From Certhia americana (taxonomy: Eukaryota > Chordata > Aves > Passeriformes > Certhiidae), in the NCBI GenBank assembly GCA_018697195.1, contig CM031878.1, forward strand, positions 69,875,816 through 69,939,815: DNA of 64,000 bases, written 5' to 3'. Below, piece after piece: positions 11,405 through 24,124 of the stretch. The notes below the pieces were generated by a model, which was not told the origin of the DNA, ran no database searches, and worked only from the letters and a program-made list of their open reading frames with translations. Both the position numbers and the translations under genes were made by a program. Each line of letters opens with the position of its first letter. Within the stretch, counting starts at the first letter, position 1.

Positions 11405-13842
11405 TCTCCTGAACTCCTGGGAAGAGTAGCTGGGCCTCAGAAACATATCATGTACTTCCCTTCCCTTGTTCTGTATTAACAAAAATATTTAGATAAAAAA
11501 GGGTTCCTTATTTCCTAACAGTCCATCCGCCTCTCCTGTTTATTCTCTACCTGGTGTCACAATCCTCTGAGCTTTAGCAGTGTAATAATTTCCATAGCAG
11601 TCCTGCTGGGATGTCATAAGCTGAGAATTAGGGTTTCAGATTAGTAAGTAAAAAAAGAAAGACGAATACTTAAACAAAGACTCTGTCTTCAAATGAATAT
11701 ACTCAATAATGTACAATAAGGAAAGAAAAACAGGGGAAATGTCTAATACCTATGCTGTACAAGAACAGTTTAGCTTTTTCAAACTTTTCCACAAACTCCC
11801 AGATGGGATTCAGAAATGCCATTGTCTTTTGTCTTCATCCTCTGTTAGAAAGCTGCCTCTGGATTTTTTGGGGGTCAGAAGAAAGTGCTTGGCAAAGTTT
11901 CAGACTGGACTGAATATAATTTTAGTGACTTTTTTTTTTGCACAGCTAAATGGAAGGATCTCACCTTATATAAAGGCCTGGATTCCCAAAATAAATAGAG
12001 AGAATTACTGTCAGATGGAGGCAGAGCAAGGTGGGTATGAGGTGGGCTGGGGAGAACAAGACTGTGCTGCTGTTGGTCACATTGAGATCTTGGGGCTGTG
12101 AAAAAACATCAGATGTCGTTCTGAGGAGGCCCACAGTAGTTTTTTTTAGGGTTATTGTCACCTGCATGGTGGATCACACCAAAACAGGTAGGTGAGTTAG
12201 ACAAATTGGGTGGATTAGCCAAGCACAGAAATAACTGAGCTTGTAAGATTTTAATGACAAGCACCATGAAGCCTACAGTTTCAAATTAGAGTTTGAACCA
12301 CAAACACAAACCTCCAGGTGTAGCTTACCTGCCTCAGAAGCAAGTTAAAATAATCACTAGGGGCCAGATTTTTCCATCAGGAGTCTCATGAGAAAGTAAA
12401 TGTCTCCAAGTAAATGTCTTTGAAACCATCCTGTCTAGAACAGCAAAATCTGCTGTAAAATAGCTACAAGCAAATGGCTCTGTGGCAAAAAATGGTCCTC
12501 TGAAAAATTATGCTTCCACGTCTTAGTTGTCTAACAGAGTTACTAAAATAAGGCTTTAAGTGATGTGTATTTTTACTGTTATCAGAATAATATTTCAGTG
12601 ATAGCTATCCAAGTCACAGCATTCCAAGTCTTTGTAGGATGGTACAGCCACAGACCTTGAAAAACGGTCATTATTTTCTGAGACCTTCAAAAAATAATTG
12701 CTGTTTTCCATGGAACATGTTCCACTGCAATTTGGCAGTTACTGCAGGCAGGCAGATAATTTTATGCTTTGGTTAAAGGAGGCAGCACAGTCTTTAAAAG
12801 ACTGGTATTTTAAACATTATATTTTGTTTTCCAGCAATGATAATGTCTTAGGCTAAACACTTCTCTCCAAGGCGCTGGATTGCTTACCTATTTGTCTCTG
12901 AGGAAGCTCTAAATTCTTGAAAATAAAGCCCAGAAATAAAAGGTGGCCCTTGAGAACACCAGATAAAGTCTGGTATCCTCTAGTTCCAGCAGGTTTTCAG
13001 GACTTCATTTGCATTTCATGTGTATGCTACATGGAGCAATTAGTAAATACTCAGATGAGTTTTCTTTTATATGTCTGTAGCAAGACATTGTGTCATTTGT
13101 TCAAACAAGCAGTCATTATTTAATTTGCACATGCAGTCATTACAGTTATATTTGCAAATGAAGTACATATTCAATACACACGTGGAATAACTGTAGATAC
13201 TCCTTTCTTTTACTCTTTGGACTATATTTATATTTTCAAGTCAACATCTATGCAGTTTGTGTAAGTCTTCCTTCTGGATGGCAACAATTGCAGCCTGCAA
13301 AGCATTTATCTACCCAGAAAATGTGTTTGCTGGCATTTCTACAGTTCCATCTCTACACTAAGTTGCAGAGTATTGTGATGTCAAAAAACTCTCTCTGTTG
13401 CACGCATTTCCAGATGGCTGGAGTGCAAAGCCCTCCGTTGCTGAGCTACTTCCTCTGGCAGTTTACCTGTTGCAGCATCGTGTAATCAGCCACATATTTC
13501 CACAGCTTTTGGGCGAGATTTCTGGCTGACACTGAATTCTGCTGGTATAGATGGATTTGCAATGGGTTTTACTACAAGCTGGAAGTTACTCCCTTTTCCC
13601 CTACCCTGTGCTAATCATTACACATGGAAAGACAGCCAGGAAAATTAAGAAAAATGAAAATCTAATGCACATTTAGGGATTTGGATAGGTTTCTTTGGAT
13701 GGGGTGTTTTCTGGGTTGTGGTTTGGGTTGGTTTTGGGGGTTTTTTTCCTTCTTTTACAAGATATTATAAGAAATTAATTTCTTGACGCTGTGTCAAAGG
13801 CAAGAGGAGAAATGACAAGTGGCATGGATAAGTAACTCCAAA

Positions 13843-13886
13843 TTATTCTCCCTTGCTGTGCAAGTTATTCTCCCCTGCTGTGCAAG
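13843..13886 (+). repeat. 22-bp tandem duplication
   Basis: TTATTCTCCCTTGCTGTGCA plus AG (13843-13864) is followed at once by the same 22 bp with one T-to-C change (13865-13886). It looks like a simple slippage duplication. Confidence 0.9.
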
Positions 13887-15754
13887 AGTGGAACAATCTG
13901 TTACCTGTAGATCAAATTGCACACTGGCAAGTGGTGGCAGGTTTCAACTGCAGGTATGTGGCCTTAAATAAAGGGCCAAAAACAATCTGCAGGCAGCCGC
14001 TGTGGATTAATTGTGTACCACTCATGCACTCTCAGGACTTTAAGACGCATGACCACCACACATGCATTAACCAAAGCACACTATGGAATCCCTGGTGTGA
14101 AAAAACTCATTGGGGTTGTTTCACTGTGGGAAATTTGGTAAAGAACTAGAGGGTTTTGTTCACAGAATCCAAATTCAGGCAGCAGTAAACACTTCAAAGC
14201 CCCCAGACCTTCTAGAATCAGTCTTGGGAAACAGGATATGGGACTTAGCATGCTGGGTAGTAAAAAAAAAGAAAAAACCTCCACTTTTATGTAGACAACG
14301 TTAAAATAACAGGAAAGCCAACTTCTCATAGAGCCAAGGATCCCTAAGGATTTTAAACAGGAATTGTCTTTCTGCAGTAGTACATCTGCAGCTGGAGATG
14401 GAAACATCTTTGAGTAGAAGTCATGCAGTAGATTTTTCTCAACTATGGGTAACGCAAAAATGTGTGTTTCGAAAGTCAGACTGTCCTAGGTTGATGGGGA
14501 ATTCCCATAAGATTTTAGGTTGTTCCTGTTTTAAACTGGATAACCTGTTATCAAACCACAATCACAAAATCTCGTCCAATTCAGGATTCATTTAATTTCT
14601 TGTTCCTGAATGATTTGGCTTCAAAACTATTGCTTATGTCTCTGTGAGGCTGAGGTGCTGAGGGGAACACAAAATCAGTTTGACACCCCTTTGTAGGTGT
14701 GTAAGGACCTGCAAAGGTGTTAACAGGGAATGGGGCTGCTCCAAGGATAAAATTGCTACGCATTTTCAAAAATACATTATGAAAAAAATCTAGGGATTCT
14801 ACAGTCTTGTAATACTAATATGGCCCCTAAACTGACCTTTGTCTGCAGCTTCTACAAAGGAAGTAGGCTGAGAAGCATGCAGAGAGGGGGATTCAGAGAG
14901 CAGAATCTCTTTTGTGAAGGTAAAATTATTAGAATATCAGTACGCCTTGGTGAGTTACCCATATATCCAAATACCATTCAATTAAAGGTTTCACAGTGTG
15001 ATAAGAAACAAAAATGTGATGCCATTAGCAACAAGAAATTTGGCACTATGGGAATGAATCATTTTATAAAAAGCCAGCAAGAATACTATCTATCAGCAAC
15101 TCACTTCAGACTTGCCTACAGCAATGAAATTTTTTAAGTGTTTATTCAATTTTAAACATATTTTAAAATTAATTTAATATATTAATTATTTTAACTGTTT
15201 ATTAAATCTGGTGTGGAGGGACTGCTGAGGTTAGTCATGAATTAAGCTAGAGGAGGTTCAAACAACTTCTGTGTGCTGATCAAGCTGTGATGAGGTCCAA
15301 ACACTTGTTTAACACTGCTGGCAACCTAAAATGAAACAGCACATGTTGCTTTATCATCAACAGCAGACACACAAGAGTTTGTCACATACTGCTTTGCTTC
15401 CCCAGGACTGTAAAGCTGTGCCAGAAAGAGAATTCCTTATATTGCCCTTTAATTTGGACTCTAACCTTTTCTTTTTCCTCATGTTTGCACTGCAATGTCT
15501 TCATTGAAAAACTGTTTCTTATCTTGGAAATTCCAGGTACTCTAGTAGAGTAATTCTCTAATTTGTCTTAGAAGAGGGGGAAAGGGATCAGAGGCTGTAA
15601 AATAGCTTTAGCACTCCCAACCACATAAGGAAGATGGAGAAAGACTATGAAAGGGCTGTAGTGACAGGACAAGAAGCACAGTTTTAAGCTGAGAGTCTTA
15701 GACTGGGTGTGAGGGATGGATTTTGTGTGATGAGGGTAGTTAGATGCTGGGACA

Positions 15755-15898
15755 AGATTTCAGGGAAGCTGGATGCCCCATCATTAGATGTACTCAGTGT
15801 CAGGTTGGAGTTGCTTTTCATGATCTTGTGAAAGATATCTGGTGGGGGTGGACTAGATGATCTCCAAAAGTTCCCTCTAAACTAAGCCATTCCAGAGT
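15755..15898 (+). mobile_element. CR1 LINE 3'-end fragment
   Basis: AAGCTGGATGCCCCATCATT, GTGTCAGGTTGGAGTTGCTT, then GGTGGACTAGATGATCTCCA, AAAGTTCCCTCTAAACTAAG and CCATTCCA follow the CR1 terminal consensus with many changes and gaps, as expected for an old copy. Confidence 0.78.
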
Positions 15899-16993
15899 TT
15901 CTTTTCCTATGACAGCTCTCTGATTCACAAGATTCACAAGATCCCAACCCTCTCCAGTTGTGATCCCCTGTTCGCTCCCCCATAACTTTGGGAAAATGAC
16001 GTGACTTGGGAAGCCTCAGGTGAATTACCGCTGCTGAATAACAAGGTAGTTTACCAGACCATGCTTCATGGAGATGCATTCTTTATTTAGTCCACTGATT
16101 GCCTGAATCATGAAGGCTGAAACAATCAGGTGTTCACCCAGCAGCATTGAACAATAGGAACATTGAGTACATTTCCAATGTAAAACACCACCTGACGTTT
16201 CCTTGTGTTTTAACAAAACTTATCACAGATCTCAAAATAAAATAAAATGTTTATTGACCTTTTTTTCTCTGGCCCCAAAGAATGCTGAATTGCACAGGTG
16301 AAATAAAACATGTATTTGACTTTGAGATTGTACTGAAACAATATTACTGCAACCTTCTTTTGCACTTGTTGCTAAGAGGGGAAATTGCACACAAAGAAGA
16401 AAGCTGTTAGAACAGTTTATTGCTACACAAATTTAATTCCATGTAAACAGGAAATGTTTGCCACGTAGGGACAGTGGTATGTTTATATGTTTGCTGTAAA
16501 GGCTCAGCACATGTGGTGGGAAGGACACAGATTTGCAGCTTGGGGAAAGCCAGTTCCTCCTGGCAGGGCCTGGAGCTTTCTAGGAGGAGATTTTATAGCA
16601 TTGACCTTTATTTATGGTTTGTTGCCTTGTATCCTGTGTGGTGAAATGTTCAGCATTTCTTATCTAAAGCTGCTTCAACTGTTACGTTAGAAAGAACATT
16701 TTACATAGATAAATTGCACAACGTATTTAAAGTGTAGATATGTGGAATTTTTTTCAGTTGGTATCAAAAAGCTCAAAGCAGTTGTGAACCACATTGTTAA
16801 ATAGTGACCTGAAGTCTACCATAATTGAATTATAGAAGTAATTGCATATAGAAATATAGGAATAAAATATCTGGTACGCTGAGGGAAACTGTACTTCTGT
16901 AGATTCTCCTTGAAGATATTGTCCCTTATTTCCATATGACTATCGTAGTAGCTTGTGATTTCAAAAATGGGCAGCAATCTGGATTATTTTTTC

Positions 16994-17015
16994 TTGTTGT
17001 TGTTGTTGTTGTTGT
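16994..17015. repeat. (GTT)n microsatellite
   Basis: Seven consecutive TTG/GTT units followed by TTTTGG. Confidence 0.95.
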
Positions 17016-17082
17016 TTTGGTTTTCTGGTTTTAAGCTCCCCCAAGCATTTGTATTTCTGCTTTAGTTGTGTGAAACCTGTGA

Positions 17083-17391
17083 TTAGTTCAAATATATAAG
17101 CACTGTTGTGGATTTTCCAGTCCTGTCCTGGCTAAAACAAACTCTGATCTCACATTGATGTGGCAGGTTCATGGGACACTTCGATGTAGCACCAACTAGT
17201 TCCACTAGATTCACAGCATTCTTGTGCTCAGACACGAGGCTGCTCTGAAGAGCCTCCAAGTCAGAACTGGTTTCTTCACTTTTTTTTTCAGGCCACAAAC
17301 TTGTTTTAAAGCAAGCAAGGAAATAAAAACTTAGAAATCCCAAGCACCAACCAATAAAGGAACTCACAAAACCTGCTATGATAGGGGCCAT
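17083..17391 (-). CDS. Weak candidate: 102-codon ORF with N-terminal hydrophobic segment
   Basis: I do not recognise this protein. Residues 2-28 are uncharged and hydrophobic (IIAGFVSSFIGWCLGFLSFY is the core), followed by a charged, Glu/Lys/Ser-rich segment (about 29-60) and a C-terminal part without visible motifs. The ATG lies in a strong Kozak context (A at -3, G at +4). This would suit a small single-pass membrane protein, but one such frame is easily found by chance in 62 kb of spacer. No neighbouring exon, promoter or polyadenylation signal was tied to it. It is more likely non-coding than coding. Confidence 0.15.
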   Translation of the reverse strand: MAPIIAGFVSSFIGWCLGFLSFYFLACFKTSLWPEKKSEETSSDLEALQSSLVSEHKNAVNLVELVGATSKCPMNLPHQCEIRVCFSQDRTGKSTTVLIYLN

Positions 17392-20300
17392 TCTTCAAGG
17401 TGGTTCAGGTCAAGCTGGCAGCTAAAAAATTGTGTTACCCTCACTGGGTTAGGTGTTTAAGTCCCTTTAAAAATCTGGCTTCCACCCATGTGTATTGTAT
17501 TTAGACATCAGAAAACTGGCAGTGATTATTTTACAACTTACATTTTGCTCCTGATGTTTTTGGGAATGTATAATTTCTGTGAACCCTATACTGATCGTAT
17601 TTCATGTTCTTTCCTTCCTGCTGGGCTTCCCCTTTTTGTTCCATAACTTTCCTCTAGGAAAAGAGTATGGAAAAAAAAAGCTGCATACTGGATTTGAAGA
17701 CCTTCACCTTTTTCGTTGTTTAAGAAGCCAATAAATTATCAAATATTCAACCTCATTCTATGGTAAACCTTAAAGGTTGAAGATCTGTTCCAAATTCCTC
17801 TCTCTCAGTATTATCATAGTTGTCAGCTCTTTGCAGCAGTGATGACAAACAAAACTAGTATCAAAACACATAACTAGTATCAAAATGTACAATGCTAAAT
17901 ATTATGGATAAAAAGTAATTAGAACTCTTCAGACACAGCTGCTAAAAGTTTTAACTTAAGTTTTCCAGCAGGAACCCGCACTTGTCAGCTTCAGTTGCAG
18001 ATCTTTAACCTGGGTTGTTTTTCTTTTAAACTTTTCTAGGAATCTGAGTAGCAAAGTGACTAGAGGAAAAGGAAATTTCTCAGTTATGCCAAGTGAAGTG
18101 GAACAGACTTTTTTTAAAAGTTTATTTTAAGGAAAGCCTGACAGAATAGGTCAGTAGAGATCTCAGACTGGTCAGGGAGAGACATTGGGCTTTGTTTCCT
18201 TCTGCTGTCATCTACTCAGGTTTCACTATAGCATTAGAAGATAAAACAACTGCAACAAACTTCAGAGCAATGTGAAAAGAAGATGAAGCAGCTGGTAGCA
18301 GATTTGGAGTCCAAGGATATTCTCCTTGCTAAAATGTCTTAGAAATATTTATCAGATGTACCAAATGGTAAAAATGTCAAGATAAATCTCACTGAAACTT
18401 CTGGGAAATGGAGTTTTCTTAACTGAAAGCACCCATTTGATACTTGTGGTATCAAGCCAGATAATGTCCAGAGAGTTCTCAGAAGCAAAATATACAATAG
18501 TAATTGTATGCCGCTTTCAGCAATATCATTTAGATACTTACTTGTATCATTTAGAAATAGAAAATGGACAAATTTCAAAGCCAAATCAGGAAGCTGAGGC
18601 TTAATGATAAGTTTAATCATACAATTAGCAAGGTATAAATAACCTTGGGTGAGGGAGCCACAGTACCAGTTAAACTGGAAGGAATTCAGCCACCACACTC
18701 ATTAGGGAAAACACTGAAAAATAAACAGAAATTCCGGAGTTCAAAGTTACTAAGCAACTGCACTTAAAGGAAGAAATATTAGACTATGCATTTCTCTCTG
18801 TTTGTCCTATTTATAGAATTCACTGCAAAATTATTGCTACGCAATAAACTAACTAGGGGAATTTCTTAGATATCTCAATTTTATTCCCAATGCTTTTTAT
18901 TTGCCTGGAATGCATTTCATTAACACTTTGTAAATGTTCATGACACTAAAAAAGACTGTCTAAGCAAACTGTGGTGCAATAATTCCAGGCAGATGGGCAA
19001 AATCCCTAAGGATGTGAAGGCTAAAAAACTGCATGAGAAAGCACAAGATACTTTCTCTCATGTCTGTAAAAAAAGAAAATGGAAATACCAAATACTGTTC
19101 TACCTCACTCAGACAGCATGGTGGGAATAATACTTGGAGAGAGGGAAGATTTTTTAAAAGAGAAATTTCAATAAATCCAGAACCATGCTGTGTCTGACCA
19201 CTGTGCAGAATGCCACTGGCTTGACCAAGGGCCTCACAAATGTGACAGAGCAGTCAGAGCTGCTGTATAAGCACTTTCCTTCTTTTCCTCAGGTGATGAA
19301 ATCCCACAGGATGGACAGAGGTATGATTCTGACCACAGCTCATCATCAGCTCAAGGTGGAAGAAAGGCAAAGAATGTTACTCCTTGCAAATTAAATGAGT
19401 TTTTTGGTGGGCACAGGGAAGACTTTTGATCCTTGTTTTTACCATTTCATGGCTAATTTTAAATCTTATTATAATATGAAACCTCATTCATTCTCTGCAG
19501 TCTGTAAAGAGAAGTTCTATCCTCAGGAGAGCAATCCTTCCTCATGACAGCAGCAGTCTTTCTGTTGTACAGACAATTTAGACTCTCACACAGACTCCAC
19601 ATTAATTAGTGTCTCCCAACTCCTACTTGTGATCATATTTAAATATGTTTTACTGATCTACAAGTTCTTTAGAATCTATAACTTATTTCATTTAATCACA
19701 CAATTTGGTGAGGAAAATCAAGTTAGTCTTTGTTATCATTTTAGGACACAGAAATTCAGTTGTGTGAAGAAGGACATTATAAGTTATTAAAACACTGAAT
19801 GGACCCCATTCAAGTGACAGTTTAATTTTGTCACATGTCATGAGATGATACGTCCCATTGGCCCCCTCTGGATTTTAGGAGGCTGCTGTACAGTATCAAA
19901 TTGAAGGTTGGTAGAAAAACAATGTAATTGATTTTCCACTAGAGAAAGCTGCAGTGACAGAAACTTCTTTGTTAAACAAATCATAGCAATTTTGATCTTT
20001 TGTTCTTTTCATAAAAAAAATAGTGGAAAATGTTAAAAAATATCAAAGGCACATTTTATATTTTAAATATATGTTTTATTGATAATATAAAAAAAATTTA
20101 TTTGCTTTTGGATTTTCTTACAGTGTTTCAAAGGGATTTGAATTTCAAATAAAATGTTTTGCATTTATTAAAGTAAAAAATTTATGTTGATCCAGTTTGG
20201 TCTTTCCAGACATGTGAGAGTATTCATGAGCTTGAAATCAATTTTCTGACAAAGCATACCTACAATTATGACAGAAAATATGAATTCATATACAATAGCA

Positions 20301-21355
20301 ATTATCAAGATTAATAACCTCGCATAAAGTGGTGAGTCAGTTCAGTTAGTCAAAGAACAAATGCCCTGTAGTCATGTAAAAATTTAGGAAATTCAAAGTA
20401 AAGGAAGTTCAAAGCAAATTTGCTTTAACAGGAAAGTAAAAGCTCTTTCAGAGTCAATCATTCTGGAAGGAAAAATCATTTTCAAAGCCACTGCTGTCAG
20501 GTTATACTCAAATAGTCACAATCACAAAAGACTGTAACCTACAGCTTCATTTGATGGGTCTTGTATTGATTTCAGCTTGAGTCTGGAAAAACTAAGGCCC
20601 AAAGCATGTGAAACGTGCAGCACAAACAGACCTTTAGATTTCTATGTACTTTACAGATACGAGCAAGCAATAGATTCTTGTTTGACGACACAAGGGATGG
20701 TGACTCCAGTGAGGTGACACAGGCAGACAGGCAGTTCTGAAGCTGGGAAACAGCTCTGGGAGGAGCTGCTCTGAAAGCCCTGATGCTCCCATCAGAAATG
20801 AGCCAGCTGTAGGACAGCAGAGGAACTGCTCGGAACAGCTTGTGTAGGTTTGGTACAGCCACCCTACAAAAATCCCAAAGCACAATATTTAAAATTTTTA
20901 GAATGGATCATTGCTACTTACCACCTAGGTCCTGATGAAGCAAAGAGCTTAAGCATCATTGCTAATCCCTTTGACTTGAATGAGCTTCGAGTCAGTTGCT
21001 TTTTTGTATTCATACCCTTTATTGTAAGTGTTTTCTGATGCAAAGCAGAGTCTAAGTTGGTTGCATTGCCTACTGCATACAAATGCTATGGTTGTTGTTT
21101 CATATGGTTAGTTTCCAAATTCAGAAGCATGGAACCTGTCCAAAGATTACAAAGGAGCATCATATCACACTCCTTATTGTCTAGCATCCCTTGTACACAA
21201 CATAAAATATGTGGAAATGTGATCCTGCGAGGAATTTGGTCCTCTAAAACGTCCCTTACTCTTTGGAGCATCACCTACCCTTTGAAATCTCTTTTCAATT
21301 ACATGAAAGAAATATCCTACTTAAACAAAAAACGTTCATTCTGGTTTTCCTGTGA

Positions 21356-21509
21356 TTTAAAAAAAACAATGCATGGGTTTGTGACTGTGATTGCTTCCTC
21401 AGCAGAGTCCAGTGTAATATTTACTTCATTGAGGGAAAATTCAGCAGGTTAAGCTAAACTTTTAGTCAAGTCAGATGGTTAAAAAACTACAAAACAATAC
21501 CACACAAAA
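21356..21509 (+). repeat. 154-bp dispersed direct repeat, copy 1
   Basis: This copy matches 23944-24098 along its whole length, starting at TTT plus a run of eight A and ending at ACCACACAAAA. By eye there are two substitutions (TTTACTTC here against TTTGCTTC; AAAAAACTAC against AAAAATCTAC) and one extra A in the poly-A run of the other copy. It is not a CR1 or other repeat I recognise. It overlaps the 3' end of an open frame at 21057-21452, which is probably chance. Confidence 0.95.
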
Positions 21510-22504
21510 ACACCCCTCCAACTGTATAGTCCCTGTACAGGACATTTAGAAAATATGTACAAAAAGAATTCATAAGAAATATACATGTTAAGTTGAGCAT
21601 TTCTGCAGGTCTACCATTATTTTATTTCACAGTCATAACTAGCTGAACACAAGAAATGAGGTTTTCTCTATTTAGAGTAAACACTTATTCTGATTATACC
21701 CTACTCTTAATAATTTTTTCCTCTTTGTTCAGTGTGAAATGAGATCATCCCATACATACAGACGTACTAATGACTCATTTCAACACTTGAAGGAAGAAAA
21801 TCTCAAATGAAAGCATTGCACAAAAAGACTGGCAGTAGGTCTGAACCACAGCAATGAGCTATGAAAATAGTTTTGGGGGAAAAACCACTTTTAATGAATA
21901 CTTGGCTTATGATTGGAATGTTTTTCTTACTGATTTAATTTTTACATGTTTACAAGGCAGTGACAGCTAAAGTGAGAATGATTGTGTTCTATAAGTAACC
22001 TTGGAAAATTAGACAACTCATGAACTTGACAACAATTTCTTTCTACTTAAACATGATGGAATAGTACCAATTCCCAAAGATGTAGCCAAATAAATGGTAT
22101 GCAGAGAGGGTACATAGGAAAGGCAGTTGAGATACACAAGCAAATATAAATGACTTTGCAAAACTTAGAAAGTGCTGTCTGAGTTGAAAAAATAGTGTTG
22201 TCATTAATACTGAAGTCCTAAACTAGTTAGCAGATCAGTGTAAGAGCCACATAGAAAGTAGATGATTAAGCTCTTCCTGAGCCTTGAATAAAAGAACTGT
22301 TCATTTTTAAAGAATATGTCCCTGAAAGGATTTGTTTGTACAAGGGGACAAATAGCTTTACACTTTGCTTTGTTTTGTTCCCTCTGAAGAAAGTATATGT
22401 CAGTTGTGAGAAAGCAGAACAAAAGCAATGTAGGAAGGAAGAAGAGACACAAAAATTGCTTTGATGTGTGTAAAATTATCTGTTTGTATGAAAAAGCAAG
22501 CAAG
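21510..22504. other. Unique AT-rich non-coding DNA
   Basis: Lies between copy 1 of the 154-bp repeat and the CR1 at 22505. No repeat or gene recognised; the 99-codon minus frame (22204-22503) has no recognisable features. Confidence 0.55.
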
Positions 22505-22945
22505 TCCAGAAAAGGACCACAAAGGGAATCAGAGAGCTAGGGCAGCTCTGCTCTGGGGATAGGCTGGGGAAGATGGGGGTGTCCAGCCTGCTGAGGAGAA
22601 GGCTCCAGGAAAAACTCAGAGCCCCTTCCAGTGCCTAAAGGGGCTCCAGGGGAGAGCTTGAAAGGGGCTTGGGACAAGGGATGGAAGGAATGGCTTCACA
22701 TGGAAAGAGGGTAGATTTAGATTTGCTGTTAGGAGGAAATCGTTCCCTCGGAGGGTGGCAGGCCCTGGCACAGGGTGCCCAGAGCAGCTGTGGCTGCTCC
22801 TGGATCTCTGGAATTGTCCAAGGCCAAGTTGGACATTGGGGCTTGGAGCACCCTGGGTCAGTGGAAGGTGTCCCTGCCCATGGCAGGGGTGGAACTACAC
22901 AAGCTTTGAGGCCTGTTCCAGCTCCAACCATTACATGATCCTGTG
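22505..22945 (+). mobile_element. CR1 LINE, 5'-truncated 3' end
   Basis: The order matches an avian CR1 3' region: CCAGAAAAGGACCACAAAGG, AGCAGCTCTGCTCTGGGGAT, CAGCCTGCTGAGGAGAAGGC, AGAGCCCCTTCCAGTGCCTA, TAGATTTAGATTTGCTGTTA, GGAGGGTGGCAGGCCCTGGC, CAGGGTGCCCAGAGCAGCTG, CCCTGCCCATGGCAGGGGTG, then a degraded TCCAACCATTACATGATCCT end. It carries no usable reading frame; overlapping open frames on both strands are artefacts. It lies between the two copies of the 154-bp direct repeat. Confidence 0.95.
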
Positions 22946-23943
22946 GAAATACCAGATTCATATGGGTGGATTTCTGCTGATCACCAATGGTATTAACTAT
23001 TTTTATACATTATTGATTCATATTTATGTATTTAAATTAAAGAAAATGGGGCCTGATCTTAAGAACTTTGGAACTGACACAAAGTTTTCCCTTTTTGTTT
23101 TGTATTTTCACTGGATTCATCTCATGGAGGATAGAAGAACAAACATGGGAAAAAAGCCTTGATTACGGGCTCTCTCCCAGACCCTTTCCAACTTGTTTTT
23201 GAGTTTTACAAGTTCTTCTGGAGGCAAGGGTTTGCAAGTTTTCTGTAAGTGTAGTTTCCTCACTGTTGTGTGTACAAAAGTGCATCTCTTGCAGAACTCA
23301 CAATAGAAAAACCAATGCAGAGGCTTCAACTACCAATGCTTTAGCAATATTTATTGCTGTTTTTCTTTCAAGGCAAGTATCAACTAAGCATGTTGCCATT
23401 TTGTTTTTAAGTCACTGAAATAACTCAAGATGTGGATAGAAAACTCAGTGTGACTTTCAAAAGCTGACATTTATCTTTAAATTAATTAATGCAGAGGGAT
23501 TGTAAACTTTTGGAGCTGTACAATTCTTAGATAATTTTTAGGTACCCTTAAAACCTCTAAATACCAGAACCTTGATAAATACCAGCATTGATTTTCAGGG
23601 ACATCCTTCCAGGAAGTAATAAGATCTCCTTGTAGAACAAAATTAATTTCTATCTGACAGTTATTGCACATGCTTGCTAGTTTAAACAAATGTGTCATTT
23701 CAGGCTATAAAGGGGGAAAAACAAAGTTTGTAGGATTGCTACCTCTTGCAGATTATGTAGAAAATAAAAACACATTTCAGAGGTGATTAAACTACTAAGC
23801 ATTTAAGCCCTATTATCACTTGTAATTTATTGAAATATGTATACTGCAATTTGTTCAAATTAATGCAATGTGGCAACACATGGAGAATATACAGATTAAG
23901 TTTTATTTTTTAACTCTTGCATGAAGAAGGGCTCAGGCAGACC
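22946..23943. other. Unique non-coding DNA
   Basis: A 70-codon minus-strand frame (23117-23329) shows a C-x2-C...H-x4-C spacing but no known protein. Otherwise nothing is seen. Confidence 0.5.
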
Positions 23944-24098
23944 TTTAAAAAAAAACAATGCATGGGTTTGTGACTGTGATTGCTTCCTCAGCAGAGTCCA
24001 GTGTAATATTTGCTTCATTGAGGGAAAATTCAGCAGGTTAAGCTAAACTTTTAGTCAAGTCAGATGGTTAAAAATCTACAAAACAATACCACACAAAA
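23944..24098 (+). repeat. 154-bp dispersed direct repeat, copy 2
   Basis: Partner of 21356-21509 in the same orientation, 2.59 kb downstream. Its right end is followed by a second, imperfect unit: CTACAAAACAATACCACAC (from 24076) is echoed by CTACACAAAACAATACCCAC (from 24099). That local tandem is absent from copy 1. The intervening 2.4 kb, including a CR1 copy, is not duplicated. Confidence 0.95.
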
Positions 24099-24124
24099 CT
24101 ACACAAAACAATACCCACAAAAAC

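Larger units (their letters stand above)
7141..15754. other. Non-coding DNA with simple repeats and two A-tailed ends
   Basis: Holds two AATAAA signals (7596, 7607) before a run of 12 A (7616-7627); AATAAA (11302-11307) 18 bases before a run of 14 A (11326-11339); and a perfect 12-bp hairpin at 11359-11389. Also present are a GT/G-rich block at 10663-10812, a G-rich stretch at 13697-13748, and a 22-bp tandem pair at 13843-13886. No coding exon is recognised; frames up to 132 codons come from the GT-rich block or are chance. Confidence 0.55.
15899..21355. other. AT-rich non-coding DNA
   Basis: Contains a GTT trinucleotide repeat (16994-17015), a bulged inverted repeat at 19032-19062 (CATGAGAAAG against CTTTCTCTCATG) and a very AT-rich stretch at 20030-20180. 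The only frame worth noting is the minus-strand 17083-17391. No exon of a known gene is seen. Confidence 0.55.

Noticed and set aside
18339..18698. 119-codon minus-strand frame
   Set aside because: No motif, no signal or membrane pattern of note, and no recognisable family; its length is within chance for AT-rich spacer of this size.
22635..23162. Frames of 89-135 codons on both strands
   Set aside because: They lie on the 3' untranslated part of a CR1 copy and run into adjoining spacer.
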